Of a stretch of DNA of 35,862 nt, positions 16,417 to 25,336 are shown one piece after another. Origin of the DNA: Verrucomicrobiota bacterium (GTDB lineage Bacteria > Verrucomicrobiota > Lentisphaeria > JABSQK01 > JAJFLO01); NCBI GenBank assembly GCA_021772635.1, contig JAJFLP010000054.1:1-35862 (forward strand), written 5' to 3'. The notes under the pieces are model-generated. The model did not search any database and had not been told where the DNA came from. It saw only the letters and a list, made by a program, of their open reading frames with translations. Made by a program: the position numbers and the translations under genes. Position 1 is the first letter of the stretch; each line of letters begins with the position of its first letter.

Positions 16417-18555
16417 ATGAGACAAGGCTACCGATTACAAATCTCCGCAGTTATCATATACAGCTTCTGTTGGCATATCCTTGCCGATGATGAAATCCCG
16501 CCAGCAAATATCGGAGACGATACGCTATTTCATGAGTTAAAGTTTCTGCGCGCAGAGTTGGACGTCGTTCAGGCGGCAACTAAGACGGAAATACCGGTAT
16601 CAAAAGCTCCTGCGTCAGTCACGGTTATCAATTACGCGCAAATCCGAAAGTCCGGCGCGCGTACTATTCCGGAATTACTCCGAATGGTGCCCGGGGTAAA
16701 TGTCCGCTGGAACCCGATGATGCAGACGATTGATATCCGCGGATTCGGCGGTAATCCATTCAGCAGCCGTGTCTTAATGCTGATCGACGGGATCCCCTAT
16801 AATTCGTGGAACAAAGGCGGGTTTCCGCAGCAACCCGGTTTCGATTTTTTTATGCTGCAGAATATCAAACGGCTCGAAATCATTCGCGGCCCCGGCTCGG
16901 TGCTCTACGGCGAGAATGCCTTTTGGGGCGTTCTTAACATCGTAACGCTTTCCGGTGAGGACATTGAAGGGGGAAAACTAGAACTCTATGCCGGTGATCT
17001 TGAGACGATAAATACCGGCGGCATATACGGAGACACTTTTGAGAACGGATCCTATTTGATATCCCTTCGACAAATGCGTGGACAGTTCCCCACTGAATTC
17101 TGGTTCGACGAGAACGACTCGATCGTTACAGGCACTGACATATTCTTGAAAGGAAAGTACAAGGATCTTGAGGTCTCATATTATAGGCATGAGGATGAGG
17201 TTGATGGATTCAACGAGCCGATTAACAATCCAATGTTGCCACCGGGCTCCGCGTTTAAGAGCAAGGATGAACTTGACCAAATCGTCGATATTCTCGCTTT
17301 AAGATTCAATCACAAAACCGATGACCAACGGTTCACAGTCGGGAGTGATATTTCGTTTGCCCGCCGAAATGGCGTTCACTGCGGCGCCTGTCACGCATCA
17401 CAGCAGGATCAACCTGATATCAACAAGGTCTCTGACCATGGCTCGCAGTTATTTGCGGATCTGCGGGTCGGCATACATGCTATACCGCGTAACGATATCT
17501 TGATCGGCGCGGAAATCCGTGAAGTCAAAGCCGATGACCATGCAGATGAACTTCTTCGCGACAACGACCCCGATTTTCCGAACGTCAAAACAAGGAGCGA
17601 GTACAGTAAACCGGCCGTTTACATCCAGGATCAGATCGCTCTAATCGAAGATGAGTTGGACCTCGTCGCCGGTCTTCGTTACGACTTGGAAACTCATCCG
17701 GACCTGTTCGACGATGAATTCTCGCCTCGCCTTGCACTGGTATACAACCCGAGCGAAGCATGGACAGTCCGCACATCGTGGAGCCAGGCGTTCCGTCGCC
17801 CAACCTTTAGCGAGCTATATCAGGACACATGGTTTTTCGGTTTGAACTCGAATCCGCCAATACCCCTCGCAATCTTTGAGCCAAATCCCAATCTTAAACA
17901 GGAAGAGATTGAAACCTTTGATTTCGGGATCGAATATAGACTCAGTCAAAAAGCGTCACTTAAAGCAGAGGCGTTTTATACTGAACTCGACGACTTCATT
18001 GTAACTGTACTGCGACCAGGTGCTACGCCGATGGATCCCGGCGAATACGCTTTCGAAAATCATCCCGGAAAAGCAAGGATCCTTGGTGCCGAGCTGGAGG
18101 TCCGCTGGGAGTGGAGTAAACGTCTTAATGGATTCGTCAATTGGTCGTATCAAGAACAACAACGGGACGGCAACGATGTTGACAGCACGGGTAAGCAGAT
18201 TGAGTTCGCGTACGCGCCGCAGCATAAGATTAATCTAGGTATATTCTTTCGACCGTTTACCGGATTCAGTGGTGCAATTGAAGCAACTTGGAGAGATCGA
18301 TATATCGCTCCGAGTTTCTGGTACGCGATAAATCCCGAATTTCCAACCGTCGCACCCTTGGACGACTATCTCTATGTAAATCTCCGACTGAATTATGATT
18401 TACCGTACTTCGCGACAAACGGAATCAAGCGTCCAGTTAAACTAACATTCCAGATCGTCAATATCTTGAACGACAGACCGAACGAGTCGCTCACTGGCGT
18501 TAACGGCACGGCCGCCGGTCGACGGTATTTCGGGGGCATTGAGTACCGTTTTTAG
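16417..18555 (+). CDS. TonB-dependent outer-membrane receptor with a CxxCH motif
   Basis: A 712-residue outer-membrane receptor. Signal peptide 1-23 (cleavage after ILA). The plug domain carries APASVTVINYAQIRKSGA, LLRMVPGVNVRW, IDIRGFGGN and LEIIRGPGSVLYGENAFWG. A 22-strand barrel region follows and the protein ends in the expected aromatic, EYRF. ATG with a good Shine-Dalgarno (GAGGGGGG, about 16403). Oddity: residues 322-326 read CGACH, a c-type haem-like CxxCH, in GVHCGACHASQQ within a likely extracellular loop. The receptor is followed by two periplasmic binding proteins on the same strand. The ligand is unknown; the plug resembles vitamin/haem/siderophore-type receptors only in general. 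Confidence 0.93.
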   Translation: MRQGYRLQISAVIIYSFCWHILADDEIPPANIGDDTLFHELKFLRAELDVVQAATKTEIPVSKAPASVTVINYAQIRKSGARTIPELLRMVPGVNVRWNPMMQTIDIRGFGGNPFSSRVLMLIDGIPYNSWNKGGFPQQPGFDFFMLQNIKRLEIIRGPGSVLYGENAFWGVLNIVTLSGEDIEGGKLELYAGDLETINTGGIYGDTFENGSYLISLRQMRGQFPTEFWFDENDSIVTGTDIFLKGKYKDLEVSYYRHEDEVDGFNEPINNPMLPPGSAFKSKDELDQIVDILALRFNHKTDDQRFTVGSDISFARRNGVHCGACHASQQDQPDINKVSDHGSQLFADLRVGIHAIPRNDILIGAEIREVKADDHADELLRDNDPDFPNVKTRSEYSKPAVYIQDQIALIEDELDLVAGLRYDLETHPDLFDDEFSPRLALVYNPSEAWTVRTSWSQAFRRPTFSELYQDTWFFGLNSNPPIPLAIFEPNPNLKQEEIETFDFGIEYRLSQKASLKAEAFYTELDDFIVTVLRPGATPMDPGEYAFENHPGKARILGAELEVRWEWSKRLNGFVNWSYQEQQRDGNDVDSTGKQIEFAYAPQHKINLGIFFRPFTGFSGAIEATWRDRYIAPSFWYAINPEFPTVAPLDDYLYVNLRLNYDLPYFATNGIKRPVKLTFQIVNILNDRPNESLTGVNGTAAGRRYFGGIEYRF

Positions 18556-18621
18556 GCTCCAAGCAGTCCAATTTCGATATTGAAAAAATAAAAGTTGCAA
18601 CAGAAATAGGTTCGTACCCGT

Positions 18622-19590
18622 ATGTTTTTGAGTAAATATTTCCAACAACAACGTTCCATCGCGCGTCAGGCGATGCTGACATTGTCTGCCGCTTTCTTCG
18701 CAACGCAATCGTCGATTCATGGCGCCGACGAAATGCACTCAAACCCCCGTATTCTCATCCTTAATTCGGATTCAGATGTTGAGCGATACGAACAGGTAAA
18801 GTCGGCGTTTACTTCTACGATAAAATCGGACATCACGGAGATCGATCTTAAGGGGAAATGGATCGACGAAACCGTCATCGAAGACGCGATCCTGGATGAT
18901 AGACCTGATGTGATATACTGCATCGGTATAAATGCGTATAAATGGGCGTATCAACTGGCTGAGGATAGAAATAAGATCGTCTTCTCCTCCGTACTCAACT
19001 GGGAGCGTTTAAAGTTGCGAGGGAACACATTCGGGGTTTCAAACGAGCTTTCGTCCGCGATGGAATTAATGACGTTTTTGTACTTTTTCCCGAATATAAA
19101 GAAACTCGGGATCCTCTATAGCAAATCTCATAATCAGGAATGGTTGACCAGGACAACGGCAAGCGCGGAGGAAGTCAACGCCGCGATCGTGGCGCGCCCC
19201 ATTAGCAAGCCCGCCGAGTTGATCCCGGCATTGCAAGGTCTTCTAACCGAAGTCGATGCGCTCTGGCTTATACCGGATCCTATCGTTCTATCCAATTTGA
19301 AAGCGGTCGAGGAAATATTTCGCCGTTGTGATGCGGTTAACAAACCTGTCTTCGCATATCACGAGAGCTATACCAAGTACGGGGCGGTGATCGCTATTTC
19401 AGCGGATACGCCGACGATTGGTAGACAGGCAGCAGTATTGACCCAGGATTTATTATCGAACAAAAAAATCAAGGACACAGTCATGGTGGCGGCGGGCTCG
19501 GACGTGGTTCTGAATTTGAAGCAGGTTGAAAAGTATCGCCTAAAGTTAAATAAAAATGCTCTTGATGCAGTGAGTAAAATCATTGAGTAG
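18622..19590 (+). CDS. orphan ABC-type substrate-binding protein (TrpX/PF04392-like)
   Basis: A 322-residue periplasmic binding protein of the ABC_sub_bind (PF04392) type. Signal peptide about 1-35 (hydrophobic 18-29, cleavage near HGA). Typical segments: DDRPDVIYCIGINAYKWAYQ, GNTFGVSNELSSAMELM, FPNIKKLGILYSK, EVDALWLIPDPIVLS and KPVFAYHESYTKYGAVIAIS. The fold is a two-lobed type-1 periplasmic binding protein. No permease or ATPase is adjacent, so it may serve a sensor or the receptor rather than a transporter (inference). It lies 66 bp after the receptor gene and 53 bp before a second binding protein, which points to a shared transcript. Weak AGG-type Shine-Dalgarno. Ligand unknown. Confidence 0.87.
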   Translation: MFLSKYFQQQRSIARQAMLTLSAAFFATQSSIHGADEMHSNPRILILNSDSDVERYEQVKSAFTSTIKSDITEIDLKGKWIDETVIEDAILDDRPDVIYCIGINAYKWAYQLAEDRNKIVFSSVLNWERLKLRGNTFGVSNELSSAMELMTFLYFFPNIKKLGILYSKSHNQEWLTRTTASAEEVNAAIVARPISKPAELIPALQGLLTEVDALWLIPDPIVLSNLKAVEEIFRRCDAVNKPVFAYHESYTKYGAVIAISADTPTIGRQAAVLTQDLLSNKKIKDTVMVAAGSDVVLNLKQVEKYRLKLNKNALDAVSKIIE

Positions 19591-19643
19591 TTTTTGCCGA
19601 GGGAGCGAATACTGCAGTTCTGTAGTTCCGTAGACAATCACTT

Positions 19644-20474
19644 ATGCAAAGTTGTCCTATTACAAGAAAGACTTATGGTCGGGTGGCGTGTAATGTCGTT
19701 TTCTTGTCATTTATCGCCATTGGCTACGCGTCGGCGCAATCGCCGAGTATCTATTTCTACAGTATTGAATCGAATGTTAATAACTACAGCTTATTGAAGA
19801 TCGAGTTCGATACCTACTTATCGAAGTTCGGAAGCTATAAGTTCCTGCCGTTTAAAGACAACGTCACGTTCGAAAAATTCATCAACTCGGACATGCACGG
19901 CGTCTGTCTGCTTTCGAGTTGGCATTTCCAACAGTTGAGAGCTGAGGCACTTATAGAACCATTCCTGGTCGGACGGCGTAATCAGGCCAATACACAACGG
20001 TATGTTTTATCCGCCAGTAACGGAATAAGGAATATCCAAAAATTGCGGGGCGAGAGAATCAGCTCGGCTGGGGGGGAATCCTACACACGGAGTATCTTAA
20101 GCAAAATGGTCGCTAAGGAGGACGCCGCACTTCTGGACACAATCGATATTCTGGTCGTACCGAAAGATATCGATGCTTTAATGATTGTCGGATTCGGAAT
20201 CGTTAAGGCGGCATTGACTACCGAGAACAGCGTCGCGAAATTCGGTGAGATCAATCCCCGCCAACATAAATTGCTACGGGCTATCGCGACCAGCGAGAAA
20301 GTGCTGCTGCCGCTGATCGCAGCGCCGGTCACTAAAGGGAATGATATTTCGCATCTCCTGACAGTCGTCGATGATATGGAAAATCAGGCTGAGGGATTGC
20401 CCCGCCTGCGCATGCTCGGACTCGACGGTTTCGAGAAGTTATCGGCTGGTCAGTTAAAATCCCTATTGCGATAA
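19644..20474 (+). CDS. PhnD-like periplasmic binding protein
   Basis: A 276-residue protein resembling the PhnD/type-2 periplasmic-binding superfamily (phosphonate/phosphite-type binding proteins). It has a signal peptide (hydrophobic 15-27, cleavage after ASA, residue 31). Then come SPSIYFYSIE (first strand), LLKIEFDTYLSKFGSYKFLP, a GVCLLSSWHFQQL segment in place of the usual ligand loop, and a lobe-crossing AGGESYTRSIL. The fold assignment is moderate; the ligand is unknown, and phosphonate should not be assumed because no phn genes are present. Third in the receptor/binding-protein group and convergent with the hybrid kinase. No Shine-Dalgarno is visible at ATG 19644. Confidence 0.7.
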   Translation: MQSCPITRKTYGRVACNVVFLSFIAIGYASAQSPSIYFYSIESNVNNYSLLKIEFDTYLSKFGSYKFLPFKDNVTFEKFINSDMHGVCLLSSWHFQQLRAEALIEPFLVGRRNQANTQRYVLSASNGIRNIQKLRGERISSAGGESYTRSILSKMVAKEDAALLDTIDILVVPKDIDALMIVGFGIVKAALTTENSVAKFGEINPRQHKLLRAIATSEKVLLPLIAAPVTKGNDISHLLTVVDDMENQAEGLPRLRMLGLDGFEKLSAGQLKSLLR

Positions 20475-20476
20475 GC

Positions 20477-20634
20477 TATACTGCAAGCAGTACAATTTTT
20501 GGACGACTTCAAAATGGTTGGGTAAGATCTATGTTGAGCCTAGCGAAATCAGCCGCGGCAGAAACAATAATCTTTAACCGACATTGTGCTGGCCAGCAGA
20601 ACGCCTGGTCGAAAACCTGAAGAGGTCCGTTATA
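20477..20634 (+). repeat. dispersed element, long variant (158 bp) between convergent genes
   Basis: It runs TATACTGCAAGCAGTACAAT ... GACGACTTCAAAATGGTTGG ... AACGCCTGGTCGAAAACCTG ... CCGTTATA. It has a long interior (GTAAGATCTATGTTGAGCCT, GCCGCGGCAGAAAC, TTTAACCGACATTG) that the 93-bp copies lack and the composite at 5872 shares. It may serve as the transcript boundary between the convergent genes 19644 and 20652. Confidence 0.75.
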
Positions 20635-20651
20635 ATATCTGATTCGGTGGT

Positions 20652-22454
20652 TTACGCTTCCTCGTAAACGACCTTGTGAATCTCTTTACTCAGTTCGTGC
20701 AGATCGAACGGCTTCGGAATCACTCCCTTAAATCCGTAATCACGATAGTTGGCCAGAATCGGATCCTGCGCGTAACCGCTAAAAACTATCGCTTTCGCCT
20801 CGGGGTCGATTTCCAGTATCCTCTTAATTGCCTCTTCTCCCCCCATACCTCCGGGAACTACAACGTCGAAAAGCATTGCCGCGTAAGGTTCTCCTGCCTT
20901 CATCGCCTGCTCGTACATAGCGACCGCCTTCTCACCGTCAGTAGCGGAATCGACTTTATATCCTAATTTTCGAAGCATCGCCAGGACAACTTTCAGGATA
21001 TAAATTTCATCGTCCATCACTAGGATCTTCCCCTGACCTCTTACCAACCCATCCAACGCCCGCTCGTTTGGAACGAATGGTTTAGTGGACACGGGTAGAT
21101 AGATTCGCCCGATTGTCCCGACGTTGATCGTCGATTCAATATCAAGACGTCCGCCATGATTGTTGATCACAGACAACGCAGTTGCCAACCCGAGGCCGCT
21201 CCCGTAATCTTTAGTCGTAAAGAATGGGTCAAAGACTTTATCCAATTGCTCGCTGGAAATCCCGATCCCCCGATCTTCAAACTCGATCATGACGTATCCG
21301 CCAGGGGCCAGTGCAAGATCCATATCGTCGTCAACCTCGATATTCTTCGCACGAATCGAAATAGCCCCACCCTCTCCCATCGCTTGCTTTGCATTTATGA
21401 TCAGGTTCTGAAAAACTTGCGCAACCTGCCCTCCATCAGCGTAGATCGTCGACAGATCTTCATCGATTTCAAAATCGAATGTAACGATCGCGCCGTGTGA
21501 GCAGAACACGACTGTATCCTTAAGCAACTTAGCCGTATCAACGGTTTTTCGAATAGGTGCGCCGCCTGATGAGTACGTAAGCAACTGATGAGTCAGATCT
21601 TTCGCTCGTTTTGACGCCTGTTGCGCATCATCGAGATACCCATAAGCTCGATCGTTCAGGTCAATCTGGGTTCGAGCTAGTGATATATTACCGATTATCC
21701 CGGTAAGCAGGTTATTGAAATCATGCGCGATCCCGCCAGCAAGTATACCAATCGACTCGAGTTTAGCGGTCTTGATTAACTCAGATTCCATTCGCCGTCG
21801 CGTAACGATCTCATCGCGCAGTTGAGCGTTCGAGACTGACAGTTCGCGGGTGCGCTCCTCTACTTTGATCTCTAACTCGTCGTGGGCCATCTTTAACTGG
21901 GTCTCAGCCTCGAAACGTTTAACTACTTCCTCTGTTAGATCTTTATTGAGTGATTCGAGTTTGACCAAACTTGTATATGCCCGAAGCGCAGCAATAACGG
22001 TTGTATACAGCTTTTGCGACGTCAGACCTGATTTTTCTTTGTAGTCATTGATATCATAGACAAGGATAACCTCCTCTTCCGGTGCCTCTCCAGGTTGTCC
22101 GGTTCGGAGAACTATACGAACTAACCGATTATCTAATTCCTTACGAATATACCGTATCAAATCGATACCGGAGTCCCCTGAGCCAAGAACTACGTCGAGA
22201 AAAACTAACGCGATATCTGGATTCTCCTCGAATGCACGAACCGCGTCCGAACTGGAAAACGCACTGACGAAGCTGAGTTTCCTCCCTTCGAATTCGACTC
22301 CTTCCAGTGCGATCGTCGTTGCCTTATGGACGTCGACCTCATCATCAACAAGAAGCACTTTCCACGTCTTCTCCGGCTTACCGCGTTTACGCGGGATATC
22401 GTCGTCTGCCTGAAAAACGAAAAGATCGTCGTCATTGTTTCGTGGAGTTGTCAC
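20652..22454 (-). CDS. hybrid signalling protein: REC - HisKA - HATPase - REC
   Basis: A 600-residue cytoplasmic protein with no TM segment. An N-terminal receiver (residues 31-150, phospho-acceptor Asp87 in LVFLDVVLG) contains RTGQPGEAPEEEVILVYDIN, typical of receivers linked to DUF3369-like regions. A coiled coil (about 165-230) follows. The kinase core has H-box GGIAHDFNNLL (His244), N-box NLIINAKQA, G-boxes EDRGIGIS and GSGLGLATALS. A C-terminal receiver (476-600) has Asp530 in LFDVVVPGG and Lys581 in PKPFD. It probably accepts phosphate from the partner kinase 535 bp upstream on the same strand. There is no DNA-binding output. Start is GTG (22452-22454) with a weak GGGAA upstream. Confidence 0.9.
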   Translation of the reverse strand: MTTPRNNDDDLFVFQADDDIPRKRGKPEKTWKVLLVDDEVDVHKATTIALEGVEFEGRKLSFVSAFSSSDAVRAFEENPDIALVFLDVVLGSGDSGIDLIRYIRKELDNRLVRIVLRTGQPGEAPEEEVILVYDINDYKEKSGLTSQKLYTTVIAALRAYTSLVKLESLNKDLTEEVVKRFEAETQLKMAHDELEIKVEERTRELSVSNAQLRDEIVTRRRMESELIKTAKLESIGILAGGIAHDFNNLLTGIIGNISLARTQIDLNDRAYGYLDDAQQASKRAKDLTHQLLTYSSGGAPIRKTVDTAKLLKDTVVFCSHGAIVTFDFEIDEDLSTIYADGGQVAQVFQNLIINAKQAMGEGGAISIRAKNIEVDDDMDLALAPGGYVMIEFEDRGIGISSEQLDKVFDPFFTTKDYGSGLGLATALSVINNHGGRLDIESTINVGTIGRIYLPVSTKPFVPNERALDGLVRGQGKILVMDDEIYILKVVLAMLRKLGYKVDSATDGEKAVAMYEQAMKAGEPYAAMLFDVVVPGGMGGEEAIKRILEIDPEAKAIVFSGYAQDPILANYRDYGFKGVIPKPFDLHELSKEIHKVVYEEA

Positions 22455-22989
22455 TTTAGTTTCCCGTCACCTTCGGCTAACAGAACCGCCATATCCGAAT
22501 TTCTCCGAAATGAAAGAAGTTATTACTTAGAACACTAATAAATTGTGAATTTTTAATCACAACCATCCCATCGAGGATGAGCCCATGGGACGACCAATCG
22601 GAGATGAAATCACTATCGCGTGCTTTCGAAAATTTCGTATTTGAGGCTATCCATTGGCAAAATCTGTTGATTATGGGATCTCTACGATTGTTAATCTACA
22701 ATTGCTTATGATAATTACTCGATCTCCTGAAAAGATAAATCAAGACTTCTGAAATCAGGGCGATATAATTTTTCTAAAAGAGCACCATTGCGACGCACGA
22801 CCGGTAAACGATACCTGCTAGCCCTGAAATTAGCGAACATTCCGATTTCGTAATCTTACTCTTACTCGTACTCGTAATCTTCTTGGTTTTTCGGGGTGAA
22901 GTTTGGGAACGGATTACGATTATGAGTATGAGTAAGATTACGAAGGAAATCCAACGAAAAGTTCGCTATATTTGGGCCTGGTGGGATTC
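22455..22989. other. 535-bp gap between the two kinase genes, with a hexamer-repeat hairpin
   Basis: No convincing gene. The main feature is the inverted repeat at 22848-22943. The first 350 bp (22455-22800) hold the leader of the hybrid kinase gene and otherwise no feature I can name; AT-rich patches there could carry its promoter. Confidence 0.6.
22848..22943. repeat. inverted repeat built of TACTCG/TAATCG-type hexamers
   Basis: The left arm reads TCGTAATCTTACTCTTACTC, then GTACTCGTAATC (22848-22879). The right arm (22912-22943) is its complement with about three mismatches: GATTACGATTATGAGTATGA, then GTAAGATTACGA. A 32-bp loop separates the arms. The arms are low-complexity hexamer repeats, comparable in design to the heptamer arms before aapM but different in sequence. 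Confidence 0.8.
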
Positions 22990-24663
22990 TCATGCGCGTT
23001 CAACCGGATTCGGAATGGTTATGGCGAATGTGCATCCGTTGCCTTCAACGCTGTCACACGTAATAGTTCCTTGAAAGGTTTGAATTATTAAATTATATAC
23101 GATATGAAGGCCAAGCCCGGAATTCTCACCGGTGCCTCTGCGGGTAGTGAAAAACGGATCGAATATTTTTTTCATGTTCTCTTCCGGTATCCCTTTTCCT
23201 TGATCCTTATATAGTATAATAATTTCATTCCCTTCGCTAGATACAGCTATCGAAATCTCAGCTTTCTCATTGCCGTCATAACCGTGGGTGAGCGTGTTCA
23301 CAACCAGATTTGTGACAATCTGACCAAACACACCGGGATAACTATCTAATTCCAGGTCGTCTGGACACATAATCTCAATTTTACAGGACCTCGTTTTTAA
23401 CTTCGGTTCCAAACTCAGGATAATATCGTCGAGGTAGGCACGAAAGCTAAATGTTCGGCGTTCTCGACTTATCTGATCGGCTGAAACCATTTTAAAGCTG
23501 CGAATCAGATCTGCTGTGTGCAATAAATTCTTTAGTATAAGTTCGCTATCTTCCTTTACTTCCCTTAAGAACGATTCGAGCTCTGACTTCTTCAGCCCCT
23601 GGCGCTCGTATGATTCCGTTAGTGTATCCGCTGCTTTCCCGAGGTGAGATGAAACAGTGACCCCAATTCCAACGGGTGTATTTATCTCATGCGCAACGCC
23701 CGCGACCAGCTGCCCAAGTGACGCCATTTTCTCAGACTCAACGAGACGCTCCTGACTTTTTTTAAGCTCATCGAACGCCTCTTTGAGGTCTTGGGTACGC
23801 TCCTCAACCTTCTGCTCCAGTGTCCGGTTATATTTTTCGAGCTTTTCGTACGATACCTTTAGATTCTGTGACATCTGTATGAATGCGTCAGAAAGGACAC
23901 CGACTTCGTCTTTGGATTTGGATTTCTTGTAGATACCCGATTCGACCATAAAATTGCCCTTCTCCAGTCTGCGAACGGACTCGGTCAGGCTCGTTAGCGG
24001 CTTCGACAATCGCCCTGATATGTACAAAACGATGCCCGCACCCAACCCGACGAAAAGGAATGAAATTAATATTGAGTGTAGAACCATCTCCTGATTACTG
24101 GCCGCGATCGCCTGGCGCGAAGATAATATTTCCTCGTTCAATATGTTAAGGGAATACCCGAGACGCAGGACACCCCACGGCTCGGTACTAATTCGAAGTG
24201 GAACGATGAATTCGATGAACGATTCGCCGTCTCTCGTATATGCGTTGGTAGCCGGCTTTGCTTGACTTACCGAGAAGATCGCGGCAGCAGAATTAAGTTG
24301 TTGCTGCTGAAGTTCAGGCTGGTTCGTGTAGATATGGGCAACTCGCTCGGAATCCATTAGAATACAGTACGCAAGCTCGCGGTCCTCCGTCACAGCCTTA
24401 TGAAGGACCTCCGAAATATTGGAGACGTTATATACCGCGAGGTCATTTTCGACCTGACGCGATAAATTACTGGTCAGAGTCTTACCGCGTTCGATAAGAA
24501 TTTCCTTTCGAAGTGCGATCCGCGCTTCCTGCTCTTTGGTCACTATTTTCTTTTGCCGCGATACCTGAATCGTGGTTAGAATCGTCAACAAGCACACGAT
24601 CAATCCGATCATCGTGGCCAAGAGTTTTGCACGGATCCCGTAGTTGCTGTAGTTCTCTATCAT
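22990..24663 (-). CDS. membrane histidine kinase with HAMP domain
   Basis: A 557-residue sensor kinase. TM1 is at about 12-34, followed by a periplasmic sensor region of about 160 residues (including EFIVPLRISTEPWGVLRLGY, cache/double-PDC-like in style). TM2 at about 196-216, HAMP at about 217-270 (ISGRLSKPLTSLTESVRRLE), then a coiled coil (YEKLEKYNRTLEQKVEERTQ). The H-box SLGQLVAGVAHEINTP contains His325. The ATPase has an N-box near VTNLVVNTLTHGYDG, YKDQGKGIPEEN, FDPFFTTRRGTG and NSGLGLHIVYNL. It probably sits at the top of a phosphorelay to the hybrid protein downstream. Both lie next to the receptor/binding-protein group. ATG at 24661-24663. Confidence 0.92.
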   Translation of the reverse strand: MIENYSNYGIRAKLLATMIGLIVCLLTILTTIQVSRQKKIVTKEQEARIALRKEILIERGKTLTSNLSRQVENDLAVYNVSNISEVLHKAVTEDRELAYCILMDSERVAHIYTNQPELQQQQLNSAAAIFSVSQAKPATNAYTRDGESFIEFIVPLRISTEPWGVLRLGYSLNILNEEILSSRQAIAASNQEMVLHSILISFLFVGLGAGIVLYISGRLSKPLTSLTESVRRLEKGNFMVESGIYKKSKSKDEVGVLSDAFIQMSQNLKVSYEKLEKYNRTLEQKVEERTQDLKEAFDELKKSQERLVESEKMASLGQLVAGVAHEINTPVGIGVTVSSHLGKAADTLTESYERQGLKKSELESFLREVKEDSELILKNLLHTADLIRSFKMVSADQISRERRTFSFRAYLDDIILSLEPKLKTRSCKIEIMCPDDLELDSYPGVFGQIVTNLVVNTLTHGYDGNEKAEISIAVSSEGNEIIILYKDQGKGIPEENMKKIFDPFFTTRRGTGENSGLGLHIVYNLIIQTFQGTITCDSVEGNGCTFAITIPNPVERA

Positions 24664-25058
24664 GCGAATGAAGACTGAGGGACTTTGATTAGAAAAACTT
24701 TCCGTTGAGGGATTCGGCGCGCTGCGAAGAAGAGATAATCATGGTAACGACGTCGATTTTTCGCGCCTCGCGCGCGTTGAGAGATTAGGAGAACGGTGAT
24801 GCAAAAAGGATCAGTCGTCTCCGATCGGTATGTAAATATACCGAACGTCTTCAGGTTTTCGAAATATTGTTCGGAAATTCTTGGCTGACAAATTCGAAGC
24901 TATCCAAAAATTGTACTGCTTGCAGTATACATTCGATTAAGCAACGGCTTCGACGCCAAACTCCGGGAATCTATACCCGCTGGCAGGAATCACGATAGCG
25001 TTCCTGGAACGTTTGTCGAGATGGCCGCCAATGGGCTCAACAACGTCGACAAAGATTA
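24664..25058. other. 395-bp gap between kinase gene and tRNA
   Basis: It holds the compact dispersed element (24837-24929) and a short palindrome, CGTTCC-T-GGAACG (24999-25011), of unknown meaning. The sequence just upstream of the kinase start (24664-24836) should contain its promoter, but I cannot point to one. No gene is supported. Confidence 0.5.
24837..24929 (-). repeat. dispersed ~93-bp element, compact copy upstream of the kinase gene
   Basis: A 93-bp copy: TATACCGAACGTCTTCAGGT ... TTCGAAATATTGTTCGGAAA ... GCTATCCAAAAATTGTACTG then CTTGCAGTATA. Nearly the exact inverse of the copy at 30036, the best matched pair in the window. Confidence 0.8.
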
Positions 25059-25132
25059 TGGTTGCCCGACTAGGACTCGAACCTAGACTAGCGGTACCAG
25101 AAACCGCTGTGCTACCATTACACCATCGGGCA
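25059..25132 (-). tRNA. tRNA-Gln (anticodon CUG)
   Basis: The minus strand folds into a full cloverleaf of 74 nt including an encoded CCA. Acceptor TGCCCGA pairs with TCGGGCA, the D-arm is GTGT-loop-GCAC, and the anticodon stem GCGGT/ACCGC has loop TTCTGGT (anticodon CTG, reading CAG). The T-arm is CTAGG-TTCGAGT-CCTAG, discriminator A, then CCA. The loop TTCGAGT is normal. The D-arm starting TGGTGTAATGGTAGCAC differs from the common proteobacterial tRNA-Gln. Confidence 0.93.
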
Positions 25133-25150
25133 AACGCTTTTTCAGGTCAT

Positions 25151-25180
25151 TATTAAACTCGTTGTCGACCAAAATTTCAA
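25151..25180 (-). promoter_or_regulatory. putative sigma-70-type promoter of tRNA-Gln
   Basis: On the minus strand TTGAAA (25175-25180) lies 18 bp from TTAATA (25151-25156), about 20 bp before the tRNA 5' end. The hexamers are good matches, but spacing and position are the only support. Confidence 0.4.
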
Positions 25181-25336
25181 GACGCCTACCGATAAACAGT
25201 CTTTTTAGCGCTCCGCGCTTTTCATTTCAATACGGCGTTATATACTGACTGCAATCATGTTTTCGACTGGTTCTGTAAAATCCTTACTTGCAATGGAGCA
25301 ACCGTCCGGGCTGTACCGGGCCGGTTAATACAATAG

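Noticed and set aside
19644..20474. Phosphonate uptake operon
   Set aside because: The protein is only PhnD-like in fold; there are no phnC/E or C-P lyase genes nearby.
22883..23074. 63-codon plus-strand frame beginning between the arms of the hexamer hairpin
   Set aside because: It starts in the hairpin loop and runs into the 3' end of the minus-strand kinase gene; no family features.
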